In this document: one piece after another, positions 18,270 through 26,062 of the stretch
How the letters are laid out: the number at the start of each line of letters is the position of its first letter
Numbering within the stretch: position 1 is the stretch's first letter
NCBI GenBank assembly: GCA_027023405.1
Contig: JALVVN010000025.1
Span: 1 to 33,459, forward strand
Length of the DNA stretch: 33,459 nt
Direction: 5' to 3'
DNA from: Campylobacterales bacterium
Lineage (GTDB): Bacteria > Campylobacterota > Campylobacteria > Campylobacterales > QNZT01
The notes under the pieces: model-generated
Told to the model about the DNA's origin: nothing
What the model saw: the letters and a program-made list of their open reading frames with translations, nothing else
Database searches by the model: none
Position numbers and translations under genes: made by a program

Positions 18270-18931
18270 TCGACCTAACACCCTTTTGGCTCTCTTTCAA
18301 GCTGGCTACCGTTACGACGCTACTCCTTTTTATGGTAGCAGTGCCTTTGGCGTGGTGGCTCTATCACACCAAGTCGGTTGTAAAACCCTTTGTCGAGACG
18401 ATCAGTGCGCTTCCTATCGTATTGCCCCCATCGGTTTTGGGATTTTATCTGTTGTGGGCATTTGCGCCTGATTCATTAGTAGGGAAGATGCTCTTTGAGT
18501 GGTTGGATATCAAGCTGGTTTTTAGTTTTGCGGGATTGGTCGTGGCGAGTATGATCTATTCGTTCCCCTTTATGCTCCAACCGATCCAAAGCGGTTTTGA
18601 ATCCCTCTCCAAAGCGATGGTCGAAGCCAGTTTCTTAGCGGGTAAGGGGGAGTTTACGACCCTGCTTCGCGTCGCACTGCCCAATATCAAACCCTCACTG
18701 CTGACCGCACTCATCATCACTTTTGCCCACACGGTCGGGGAATTTGGGGTGGTGCTGATGGTCGGCGGAAGTATCCCTGACAAAACCCGTGTCGCATCAG
18801 TGGCGATCTATGATATGGTCGAAGCGATGGATTATAAGAGTGCCCATATTTACAGCGGATTGATGCTGATCTTTAGCTTTGTTGTGCTTTTGAGCGTCTA
18901 TCTGCTGAACCGAAGGATGAAGATCAAATGA
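18266..18931 (+). CDS. modB: Molybdate ABC transporter permease
   Basis: A 221-aa inner-membrane permease with about five helices. The cytoplasmic EAA loop is visible around EASFLAGKGEFTTLLRVALPNIKPSL, including the EA-x3-G core, followed by HTVGEFGVVLMVGG, typical of ModB. The start is GTG at 18266, overlapping the modA stop by 4 bp. The end overlaps modC by 4 bp. Both overlaps indicate translational coupling and near-equal synthesis. Confidence 0.94.
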   Translation: MIDLTPFWLSFKLATVTTLLLFMVAVPLAWWLYHTKSVVKPFVETISALPIVLPPSVLGFYLLWAFAPDSLVGKMLFEWLDIKLVFSFAGLVVASMIYSFPFMLQPIQSGFESLSKAMVEASFLAGKGEFTTLLRVALPNIKPSLLTALIITFAHTVGEFGVVLMVGGSIPDKTRVASVAIYDMVEAMDYKSAHIYSGLMLIFSFVVLLSVYLLNRRMKIK

Positions 18932-19728
18932 TAGAGATCGCCGTTCAAAAGCCACTCGGATCGTTTCTGCTTGATGTCCAAACCAAGATCAAAGAGGGGG
19001 AGTTTGTCGCTATCAGCGGGAAGAGCGGTAGCGGGAAAACGATACTGCTTCGTATCTTGGCGGGCTTGGAGTCGGCGCAGGGGCGGATCATTTTTGGGGA
19101 ACGGCTTTGGTTGGATGGAGAGAAGCAACTACCGGTACAACAGCGAAGTATAGGGTTTGTGACACAAGTGTATGGATTGTTTGAAAATATGACCGTGCTT
19201 GAGCAACTGCTCTTTGTCAGGCGCGATCGCCCTTTGGCTCAAAAGCTTTTGGAGATGACGCAACTACACGATCTCAGCGCCTCCTACCCTGTACAACTGA
19301 GTGGCGGGCAGAAACAGCGGGTAGCGCTCTGTCGCGCGATGATGCGATCGCCCAAACTGCTCCTACTCGATGAACCGCTTTCGGCACTGGATCAGGCATT
19401 GCGCGAGAAGTTGCAAGAGGAGATAGCCTTGATGCATCGTGAATTTGGGATGACGACACTGCTTGTGAGCCATGACAAACGGGAGATTTATCGCTTGGCG
19501 GATCGGATGGTTGAGATAGAGAGAGGACGGATCGTGCGAGAGAGTACCAAAGATGAGTGGTTGCAAGAGGAGCAAATATTAGAGGGGGAGGTGTTGGCAG
19601 TAGAGGAGGATCATCTAGCTGTTTTGGTAGGTGATCGGATCGTGCGTGTCGAGAGGAGCACGGATCACTATTTGTTGCACAAGGGAGATCATGTGCGCTT
19701 GAATGCGATGTTGTTTGAAGGAAAATAG
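18928..19728 (+). CDS. modC: Molybdate ABC transporter ATP-binding protein
   Basis: A 266-aa ATPase. Seen: Walker A GKSGSGKT (31-38), signature LSGGQKQRVALCRAM, Walker B LLLLDEPLSALD and the switch His in LLVSHD. At 266 aa it is shorter than E. coli ModC (352 aa): after the ATPase core there is only a short tail (EGEVLAVEEDHLAVLVGD) resembling part of one TOBE/Mop-like barrel. Molybdate feedback through a full Mop domain is therefore doubtful. It ends 1 bp before the next gene. Confidence 0.92.
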   Translation: MIEIAVQKPLGSFLLDVQTKIKEGEFVAISGKSGSGKTILLRILAGLESAQGRIIFGERLWLDGEKQLPVQQRSIGFVTQVYGLFENMTVLEQLLFVRRDRPLAQKLLEMTQLHDLSASYPVQLSGGQKQRVALCRAMMRSPKLLLLDEPLSALDQALREKLQEEIALMHREFGMTTLLVSHDKREIYRLADRMVEIERGRIVRESTKDEWLQEEQILEGEVLAVEEDHLAVLVGDRIVRVERSTDHYLLHKGDHVRLNAMLFEGK

Positions 19729-19729
19729 A

Positions 19730-21946
19730 GTGAGAAAGATTGTAGTTTTGTTATTGTGGATATTGGTGCCTTTAGGACTTATGGCGGATGGCGCACACCT
19801 AAAAGTAGAATTGGCACGGTTGGCATCAGGTGTGAAACTACACGCAATCAAAAGTGACGGGAGAGAGTTGCTGGCAAAAGAGGCGAATCCGACACTCTTT
19901 CGCATCGATCTCAAGAAACTCTCCGACGGTAAAATCTTTAAGCTGTTCTCCTCCAAAGGGTGGCACGGTATCAAAGTCAAACGACGCGATGAAGTGACGC
20001 AGGAGATCAGACTCTCACAGCCGACCGATGAGACACTTCCCCGGACACTTCAGATCATTATCACGATGCAGGTGCGTGTCGGCGAGGTGGATTGGGATCT
20101 GCGCGTAGAGGGAATAGGAAGCGATTTTAGCGTATTAGAAAGCCGTTTCCCGCTTATCGATCTCAAGCCGATGCGCGATGCGCGTCTTTTTGTACCCTAT
20201 CGATTTGGCAAGGTGATCCGAGATCCCTTGCATGATCTTGATTACGGTGACAACAAGCCAAATGACCACTTTCTCAACGCCGGTGCGGGGCTCTATCCGA
20301 TGGGTTGGGGTGCGACGATGCCCTATATGGCGTACTACGGTAGTGATCTTGGGCTCTTTTTGTGTGCGTGTGATAAAAAAGCCTCGATCAAGACGCTGAT
20401 CGCCAAAGGGCGGGGAGATTTTTTGCATATTGCGACCAAAGTTCCCGCGCCGAATATGGGGCGAGGGGGCAATGACTTTGCCTATCCGGGTCTGTTTCAG
20501 ATGCGTATTTATCACGGTGACTGGTATGAGGCGGCGCGTCTCTATCGATCGTGGGTACGCGCCAATGCCGACTACTATCCGAGAAATGATAGTGCACGCA
20601 CGGTACGACTCAAACGACTTAAAAGTGTCGATGTTTGGGCGACACAGCCACTCTGGAACGGGCACGGAAACTATTCAGCAAAAGTGATCGCAAAGATGAT
20701 GCGCGATCTCAAAAAGCGCTTGGGTACGGAGGTCGTTTTGGGTGCCTATTGGCTCTCACCGCACGATCGGGCAAATGAAGATGACTTTCCTCAGTTTTAC
20801 CCCTCCAAAACCGCTCTCACGCTCAACAAAAATCTCAAAAAAGCGTTCGGCGACAAAATATCGCTCTCACTCTACACAAACGGCTACCTCTATGACACCA
20901 AGATCGCTCACCCCGATCGCTTCGTGCCCCCTTTCTCCAAAGTGCGCCGTTTTAGTGCCAAAAAAGCTGACGGATCGCCCTATACCCAAAAGTGGATCGG
21001 CAACCGATTTGCGGTGATGTGTGCGACACAAAAGCCATGGCAGGATATTTTGGTGAATGTACATCGGCGCTTCGTGAGTCACAGCGGTGTAGATGGAGTG
21101 CTACTCGATCAGATCACCTCGACCAGCCCCAAGCTCTGTATGGATACCACTCACGGACACCCGATCGGGGGTGGGCACTACTGGCGTGAGGGCTACAAAA
21201 CGCTTCTCTCACGACTGCATCGTGTCTATCCGGAGGGGAGATACTTCGTAAGCGAGGGGTTTAATGACTCCCTGATGGATCAGATCGAGGGGTATGAAAC
21301 GATCCACTACATGACCCAAGATCAGGTGCCCGCAGTCCAAGTAGTCTATGGCGATCGGGCAAGCTTCATCGGTCCAAGATCAGGTACCAATACCTACAAA
21401 AACCAAACGATTCCCGACGATGAAGCGCTCTACGGCAAAACGGGAGAAGCATTTATCTTCGGATCGACGATCGGCTACTTTTACCCCGATCTCGGACATT
21501 CCCCACTCCCGGGTAGCCAACGCGCTAATGCTGTGGCGTATGTGAGAAAATTGGCACAGATGCACCACCGACTCGTCCGTTTCATCGCCTACGGTCAGAT
21601 GCAAAAACCGCTATACATCGCCCAAAAAGAGCGCATCACAGTCCCTGCCGATCGCTCACACTGGATACCCCAAGTCACGATGAAGGCGATCCAAAACAGC
21701 GTTTGGAGAGACAGATTGGGTAATATTGCCTGTATCTTCCTCAATGTCCAGACCCCCGATAGCCACAAGAAGATCAGTTTCGACATCGACTTTAACGGCA
21801 AACGATATGGACTAAACGGTGCGCTAAGACTCAAAGCAGTCACATCCGACGGGGAACGGGAACTGGGTAAAGTGGCTAACCACTTTCAACGACGCATCAC
21901 CCTTGATCCGGCGGATGTGGTGGCAATCGTGGTGTCGGAGGGGTAA
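19730..21946 (+). CDS. Large exported DUF6259-like glycosidase candidate
   Basis: About 738 aa from GTG at 19730, one base after the modC stop; starting here gives a clean signal peptide (RKIVVLLLWILVPLGLMA). Residues ~25-250 look like a beta-sandwich N-terminal domain. The middle (~280-560) has a TIM-barrel-like alternation with VDGVLLDQITS and YFVSEGFND, whose Asp and Glu are candidate catalytic residues. The C-terminal ~100 residues form a beta domain. This layout resembles DUF6259 and related glycoside hydrolase families; the fit is by pattern only and substrate is unknown. The last 197 bp occur again, diverged, at 22692-22888. Its coupling to modABC is odd for such an enzyme and may reflect insertion. 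Confidence 0.65.
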   Translation: MRKIVVLLLWILVPLGLMADGAHLKVELARLASGVKLHAIKSDGRELLAKEANPTLFRIDLKKLSDGKIFKLFSSKGWHGIKVKRRDEVTQEIRLSQPTDETLPRTLQIIITMQVRVGEVDWDLRVEGIGSDFSVLESRFPLIDLKPMRDARLFVPYRFGKVIRDPLHDLDYGDNKPNDHFLNAGAGLYPMGWGATMPYMAYYGSDLGLFLCACDKKASIKTLIAKGRGDFLHIATKVPAPNMGRGGNDFAYPGLFQMRIYHGDWYEAARLYRSWVRANADYYPRNDSARTVRLKRLKSVDVWATQPLWNGHGNYSAKVIAKMMRDLKKRLGTEVVLGAYWLSPHDRANEDDFPQFYPSKTALTLNKNLKKAFGDKISLSLYTNGYLYDTKIAHPDRFVPPFSKVRRFSAKKADGSPYTQKWIGNRFAVMCATQKPWQDILVNVHRRFVSHSGVDGVLLDQITSTSPKLCMDTTHGHPIGGGHYWREGYKTLLSRLHRVYPEGRYFVSEGFNDSLMDQIEGYETIHYMTQDQVPAVQVVYGDRASFIGPRSGTNTYKNQTIPDDEALYGKTGEAFIFGSTIGYFYPDLGHSPLPGSQRANAVAYVRKLAQMHHRLVRFIAYGQMQKPLYIAQKERITVPADRSHWIPQVTMKAIQNSVWRDRLGNIACIFLNVQTPDSHKKISFDIDFNGKRYGLNGALRLKAVTSDGERELGKVANHFQRRITLDPADVVAIVVSEG

Positions 21947-22017
21947 GCCAAAGTCCCTCCCTCCTGAATCATGAAGAAAATAAGATACAATAAATGGGTT
22001 AGGGTAAAGTTAGAGGA

Positions 22018-22557
22018 CTATTTCCATAGTTTGGCAAAGTTAATTTCGATCTCGCATTTTCCAAGCTCAAAAGTGGTTTTTTCATCGGTTGCGTCAAGCA
22101 TTTTAATATATCGTCCCTCTTTCAGTTCATAGACTTTGGCGATTTCGTCATCTGGATTGACCATAATATAGTATTTCACACCCTCCTGTTCATAAAGTGC
22201 ATATTTGAGTGTTGTATCTTTTTTGGCAGTCGCTTTTGAGAGTACTTCAAAAATCATAACAGGCGCTTTGGTGATATACGCACCTTCAGGTTCATAGCAA
22301 ACGACGAGATTATCCGGCTGAACGATAGTGTCTTCGGTAATCTTCCAGTCCACAGGAAGCAGAGCATGATATGTTGTACATGTTTCCAACTCTTCATCTA
22401 AAATTCTTGCAATTTTATTGCTAATTTTCTGATGTTTGATCATCGGTGCAGGACTCATAGCGTAAGGTATGCCCTCTATCAGCTCCCACTGATCCTCCCA
22501 CAGTTTATAGTCATCATATGTGTAGTGCGGAAAATCCTCTTTTTTGAGTGCACCCAT
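22018..22557 (-). CDS. Uma2-family (DUF820) putative endonuclease
   Basis: A 179-aa protein from the ATG at 22557, chosen because AAAGGAAC lies just upstream; longer frames lack a ribosome binding site. The Uma2 pattern is clear: YELIEG-like WELIEGIPYAMSPAP near the start, VQPDNLVV with Asp82, and VMIFEVLSKAT with Glu104. These are the acidic residues of the PD-(D/E)XK nuclease fold. YALYEQEGVKYYIMVNPDD closes the core. Uma2 genes are abundant in cyanobacteria and scattered elsewhere, and their biology is unresolved. It lies between two copies of the 3' end of the glycosidase gene, so it is probably acquired. Confidence 0.85.
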   Translation of the reverse strand: MGALKKEDFPHYTYDDYKLWEDQWELIEGIPYAMSPAPMIKHQKISNKIARILDEELETCTTYHALLPVDWKITEDTIVQPDNLVVCYEPEGAYITKAPVMIFEVLSKATAKKDTTLKYALYEQEGVKYYIMVNPDDEIAKVYELKEGRYIKMLDATDEKTTFELGKCEIEINFAKLWK

Positions 22558-22691
22558 TTTTGTTCCTTTGTAATTTTCTTGCTGTATTATAACATAAACA
22601 TAGCTTTTGCAAATATTGTTATACTTGACCAAACCCAAAATAAAAATGGCGAAAAAGAGCGAAAAAGAGGGGCAGGGCATGAAATTTAACT

Positions 22692-22888
22692 AGACCCCCG
22701 ATAGCCATCAGAAGATCAGCTTCGATATCGATTTTAAAGGTAAACGGTACGGACTAAACGGTGTGCTAAGACTCAAAGCAGTCACATCAGACGGGGAACG
22801 GGATCTGGGTAAAGTGGCTAACCACTTTCAACGACGCATCACCCTTGATTCGGCGGATGTGGTGGCAATCGTGGTGTCAGAGGGGTAA
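22692..22888 (+). pseudogene. Diverged 3'-end fragment of the glycosidase gene
   Basis: These 197 bp align without gaps to 21750-21946, the last 65 codons and stop of the large glycosidase. I count 14 mismatches (about 93% identity), 9 of them synonymous. The frame and stop are intact, but there is no start and no 5' part, so it is a fragment. The homology continues past the stop: GCCAAAGT and then TGAATCATGA at 22928-22958 match 21947-21980, with about 39 bp missing in the resident copy. Confidence 0.9.
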
Positions 22889-22897
22889 AAAGTAGAA

Positions 22898-23176
22898 CTA
22901 AAATCCACCATCTCCACCATCTCCACCGCCAAAGTTTCCATCTGAATCATGATGAAAACATTCATAAGTTCCCGAATCATCACTATTGTTCATATGATTA
23001 TTATTTGATTCGGAACCTGTATTTAAAATACTTAACATTATGATTGATCCGAGAATAGGGACAAATAATACAAACACGATTCGCCAAAATTTTTGTGTTG
23101 AGTCATATAAAATGTCTTCATTTGAGATCATGATGATTGCAGCAAGATCAAGGAAACTTATTATCAAAAATTTCAA
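22898..23176 (-). CDS. Small membrane protein with Gly/Asp-rich tail
   Basis: A 92-aa ORF with a TTG start and two hydrophobic segments (about 3-17 and 31-51). The sequence QKFWRIVFVLFVPILGSIIM between them recalls the short two-helix membrane module found at the N-terminus of phospholipase D-like proteins. The tail is polar and ends GGGDGGDGGF, encoded by two 9-bp repeats. Short stretches of its 3' and 5' ends seem to persist next to the resident glycosidase and flavoprotein genes, so it was probably part of the ancestral junction. No ribosome binding site is strong. Function unknown. Confidence 0.5.
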   Translation of the reverse strand: MKFLIISFLDLAAIIMISNEDILYDSTQKFWRIVFVLFVPILGSIIMLSILNTGSESNNNHMNNSDDSGTYECFHHDSDGNFGGGDGGDGGF

Positions 23177-23199
23177 AACTCAACTCTATTTTATCATAA

Positions 23200-23325
23200 T
23201 CACCCCTTTACCCTCCACGCAGACGAAAATGCCCATTGAAAATTATACCCTCCCAACTCTCCTGTGACATTGAGACATTCGCCGAGGAAGTAGAGGTTTG
23301 GACACTTTTTGCTCATCATGGTTTG
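23200..23325 (-). pseudogene. Diverged 3'-end fragment of the YhiN-like flavoprotein gene
   Basis: The 111 bp at 23215-23325 align without gaps to 24310-24420, the C-terminal coding end of the full flavoprotein gene. There are 7 mismatches (about 94% identity), all synonymous. The fragment ends WRVKG and a TGA at 23200-23202, whereas the resident gene ends WRVEF because about 25 bp are missing there. There is no start or N-terminal part. It ends 10 bp from the antitoxin stop. Confidence 0.9.
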
Positions 23326-23335
23326 AGTTAGATTT

Positions 23336-23572
23336 TTATAAGTCCTGATCCCTATTTTTCTGCTTATCTAGCTTATCCAAAAGCTCTAACCCCCTCTTTT
23401 TATCTCCTTTGCTTGCCAAGCGCTCAAATCTAATTTTTGCATCATGTTGGGTGAGTGCTATCGTCGCAAGTTCATCAAAAAGTTTGTTGAGTGATATATT
23501 TTGACTTTTGGCATATTTTTTCAAGCGTTCATATTTGCTATCGGGGATTCTTAATGTCAATGTGCTCATCAT
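23336..23572 (-). CDS. Ribbon-helix-helix antitoxin candidate
   Basis: A 78-aa protein (or 77 aa from the second Met at 23569). STLTLRIPDSKYERLKKYAKSQNISLNKLFDELATIAL is a typical MetJ/Arc ribbon-helix-helix domain with the T-L-R-I DNA-binding strand. The tail is charged and likely to bind the toxin. AAAGGAAGAT precedes the ATG. It lies 20 bp downstream of a PIN-domain gene on the same strand, so the toxin gene comes first. It should neutralise the toxin and repress the operon. Confidence 0.82.
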   Translation of the reverse strand: MMSTLTLRIPDSKYERLKKYAKSQNISLNKLFDELATIALTQHDAKIRFERLASKGDKKRGLELLDKLDKQKNRDQDL

Positions 23573-23592
23573 ATCTTCCTTTATCTCTATTT

Positions 23593-24009
23593 TCAGAAGT
23601 TTTTTAAAAACTCTTTTGCTGTCAAAACTTTAAAATCAAAATGCAGTTCATTTGACTTTAAATCCTTGATGTTTTCTGTGATGATGTATCTACTGTTGCT
23701 AGCAACTGCCAACTCTACCAAAAAATTATCATCTGCATCTTTGAGATTTGGTCTCCACAGGTAGAAAATTTCATTGTATGCACAAGTAGATAAAAAAGCC
23801 TGAAATAGCTCCTCTTGCTCTTCTATCGAAAGAGAACACTGTTTTTGAATAGATACTCTTTTCATAACAGCTTCATACTCAACAAATAGCGCAGAACTAA
23901 TCTGAGGAGATATCTCCTCTAAAAGAGCAAGTCTGATAATCTCACGACTTGTCCCGTCCTGACTGATTAATGCTGAAATCCATACATTTGTATCTATGAC
24001 CAAATTCAT
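23593..24009 (-). CDS. PIN-domain toxin (COG1569-type)
   Basis: A 138-aa PIN-domain ribonuclease candidate. The acidic metal-binding residues are in place: Asp6 in VIDTNVW, Glu44 in LFVEYEAV, and Asp91/93/94 in LKDADDNFLVELA, then YIITENIKDL. This matches the 'putative toxin-antitoxin system toxin, PIN family' group (COG1569). The ATG has no ribosome binding site. A possible promoter (TTGCTT, 17 nt, TATCAT) ends 5 nt before it. The MITE-like element at 24059-24218 lies 50 bp upstream. It pairs with the downstream RHH gene. Confidence 0.85.
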   Translation of the reverse strand: MNLVIDTNVWISALISQDGTSREIIRLALLEEISPQISSALFVEYEAVMKRVSIQKQCSLSIEEQEELFQAFLSTCAYNEIFYLWRPNLKDADDNFLVELAVASNSRYIITENIKDLKSNELHFDFKVLTAKEFLKNF

Positions 24010-24053
24010 CTGTTATGATAGCATATATGATGTTATAAAGCAAGAAAATGATG

Positions 24054-24223
24054 AAAATCCCAAATCTAGCAATAGAATTCTTTGAATTTGTATTATGCTC
24101 GTATTCGTGGGGTTTGCATCAAATTTGAGTCGCACCCGTAGGTTCGGCGATAATTTTATGTAAAGCCCAAGGATACGATGATGATACAAAGTCATGAATT
24201 TCTATTTCGAGATTTGGGAAAAT
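24054..24223 (-). mobile_element. 160-bp MITE-like element, copy 1, with 5-bp target duplication
   Basis: The element is 24059-24218 (160 bp). Its termini are inverted repeats based on CCCAAATCTCGAAATAGAA; one end carries three or so mismatches (CCCAAATCTAGCAATAGAA). The 5-bp AAAAT flanks it on both sides (24054-24058 and 24219-24223). It is 96% identical (7 mismatches) to copy 2 in inverted orientation. No transposase is encoded, so it would move with help from elsewhere. Confidence 0.88.
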
Positions 24224-24294
24224 ATGAGAAACAAGATGAAGTGTTCAATGTGTCCATGATAAGAATCACCTGACCAATGTATCTAGCAAATATT

Positions 24295-25437
24295 TCAAAA
24301 CTCTACTCTCCATGCAGACGAAAATGCCCACTGAAAATTATACCCTCCTAATTCTCCCGTGACATTGAGGCATTCGCCGAGGAAGTAGAGGTTTGGGCAC
24401 TTTTTGCTCATCATGGTTTGGGGGTCGATCTCGTCTGTGGCGATGCCTCCTTTGGTCACTTCGGCTTTGGTGTAGCCAAAATTTCCTGCGGGGGCGAAGC
24501 GGTAGGATTTGATTCTTTGGAGTTGCTTTTGTTCGGTGGGTGAGTAGTCGTATAGCGGTTTGTCGGTGAGATCGGACGCATGGAGAAATGCCTTGACAAA
24601 GCGTTTGGGGAGTTTGAGGGCGCTTGAGGGGTGTTTTTTGGAGTTGAAAAAGGGTTTGTCGAGTCTCTGTTTTGGGGCGAAGTCGAGGGTGATCTCACCC
24701 TTTTGCCAATAGAGTGAAGTGTTGAGGATGAGGGGTCCGCTGATCCCTTTGTGGGCAAAGAGGAGATCGCCTTGGAGTCTTTTGCTGCCGATCTTGGCGG
24801 TGGCGTAGAGGGAGATACCGCTGAGATCCTTCATCCAAAACTGCTCTCTTTGAAGTGTCAATCCTACAAGAGCAGGAGCGGTCGGCACGATCGTATGACC
24901 GAATGATTGTGCGATCTCATAAGCAATCCCGCTCGCGCCTATCGAGGGAAAGCTCAGCCCTCCACTCGCGACGATGAGTATATCGGCGCTATATTTGTCA
25001 TCGATGATGAAGTGATTATAGTGTTTAGTGACACTTTTTACTTTGTATCGAGTAACGCGTGTCACTTTATGCTTATAAATAGGGGCTTTAAGGTTTTTGG
25101 TCAGAAGCGTGATGAGTTCTTGGGAGCTGTGGGGGCAGAAGTATTGATCTCGCTTTTGTAGGATCGGCGTGAGTCCGTGATCTTTGAGATAGTTCAGAAG
25201 ATCGTTTTGGTCAAAGTGTCGCAGGATCGGGGCGATGAAGTCGGGATCGCCGAGGTAGTGATCGGGCGAGAGGTGTTTGTTTGTGATGTTGCATTTGCCA
25301 CCGCCGGAGATCTTGATTTTTTGCGCGGGTAGTGGATTGGCATCGAGGAGTGCGATATCGTGATCTCTGAAGCGATTTGCCACCATCAATCCACTCGCAC
25401 CCGCGCCGATGATGAGAATTTTGTGGTGTTTGGGCAT
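24295..25437 (-). CDS. YhiN/HI0933-family NAD(P)/FAD-dependent oxidoreductase
   Basis: A 380-aa flavoprotein. The dinucleotide-binding motif GAGASG is at 11-16, and KIKISGGGKCNITN at ~41-54 is the family signature. ADILIVASGGLSFPSIGASG is the second family block. FAPAGNFGYTKAEVTKGGI and LYFLGECLNVTGELGGYNFQ close the FAD site. It is complete and close to the usual ~400 aa. The family's physiological substrate is not established. A TATAAT box and AAGGAA precede the ATG. The last residues (WRVEF) appear altered by a small deletion compared with the fragment at 23200-23325. It is divergent from the YgjP-like gene. Confidence 0.9.
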   Translation of the reverse strand: MPKHHKILIIGAGASGLMVANRFRDHDIALLDANPLPAQKIKISGGGKCNITNKHLSPDHYLGDPDFIAPILRHFDQNDLLNYLKDHGLTPILQKRDQYFCPHSSQELITLLTKNLKAPIYKHKVTRVTRYKVKSVTKHYNHFIIDDKYSADILIVASGGLSFPSIGASGIAYEIAQSFGHTIVPTAPALVGLTLQREQFWMKDLSGISLYATAKIGSKRLQGDLLFAHKGISGPLILNTSLYWQKGEITLDFAPKQRLDKPFFNSKKHPSSALKLPKRFVKAFLHASDLTDKPLYDYSPTEQKQLQRIKSYRFAPAGNFGYTKAEVTKGGIATDEIDPQTMMSKKCPNLYFLGECLNVTGELGGYNFQWAFSSAWRVEF

Positions 25438-25475
25438 AGACGATTCCTTTTTAGAATTATATCACACAAAGTCGC

Positions 25476-25481
25476 TATAAT
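25476..25481 (+). promoter_or_regulatory. -10 box of ygjP-like gene, leaderless configuration
   Basis: A consensus TATAAT ends 7 nt before the ATG at 25489, and no ribosome binding site separates them. Transcription would start at the ATG. Confidence 0.5.
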
Positions 25482-25488
25482 AGCTCTT

Positions 25489-26025
25489 ATGCAACACACC
25501 GTCGATGATCTCACTTTTCGCATTACCCGCAAAAGAAGGCTCAAACACCTCTACATTTATGTACGGAGTGAGGGAGTTGAGGTGCGTGCGCCATTGGTGA
25601 TGTCGCAAAAGCATATTTATGATTTTGTACATCAGAAACGAGACTGGATCAAAAAGCAACAATCCAAAATCCATTCAACCCCCAAACCTCGCGATCTCGA
25701 TCCGCAAGAGTTGGCACAACTGCGTCAAAAAGCGCAAGATATGATCGAGCCGTTGGTGCAAAAGTGGTCTAAGATCATGGGCGTTCGACCTCAAAATGTA
25801 GGGTATCGTTACAACAAGAGTCGATGGGGAAGCTGTTCGACAAAAGATCGGTTGAATTTCAATACAAAACTCGCTATGATGCACCACGATTTTGTCGAAT
25901 ATGTCGTCGTGCATGAATTGGCTCACATCCGTCACAAAAACCACTCAAAGGCGTTTTGGGATGAGGTGGAGAAGTTTTTGCCCGATTTTAGAGAACGGAA
26001 GAAATTAATCAATTTTCAAAAATAG
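25489..26025 (+). CDS. YgjP-like (DUF45, SprT-type) zinc metallopeptidase
   Basis: A 178-aa protein starting at 25489. This start is favoured because the frame upstream overlaps the divergent flavoprotein gene and lacks family sequence. The N-terminal beta-hairpin part (LTFRITRKRRLKHLYIYV) is typical. RWGSCS (112-117) and the zinc site VVHELAHIRHKNHSKAFW (His142, His146, catalytic Glu143, third His152) identify the YgjP/WLM-like metallopeptidases. The role in bacteria is not clear. The ATG is 7 nt after TATAAT, suggesting a leaderless mRNA. uppP follows 37 bp on. Confidence 0.9.
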   Translation: MQHTVDDLTFRITRKRRLKHLYIYVRSEGVEVRAPLVMSQKHIYDFVHQKRDWIKKQQSKIHSTPKPRDLDPQELAQLRQKAQDMIEPLVQKWSKIMGVRPQNVGYRYNKSRWGSCSTKDRLNFNTKLAMMHHDFVEYVVVHELAHIRHKNHSKAFWDEVEKFLPDFRERKKLINFQK

Positions 26026-26062
26026 ACGATATATTAAAATACTTTAATTTTAAGGAAATAGT

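Noticed and set aside
22692-22888. A short functional gene equal to the glycosidase C-terminus
   Set aside because: It has no start codon, signal peptide or ribosome binding site, and aligns only to the last 65 codons of the full gene; it is better explained as a fragment.
22898-22930. The repeated CCACCATCT units as a CRISPR or minisatellite
   Set aside because: There are only two 9-bp units, and they encode the Gly-Asp tail of the small ORF; no spacers or regular array exist.
24013-24195. A 60-codon minus-strand frame within MITE copy 1
   Set aside because: It is confined to the repeat, has no ribosome binding site, and differs from copy 2 in a way that does not favour silent changes; no transposase motif is seen.
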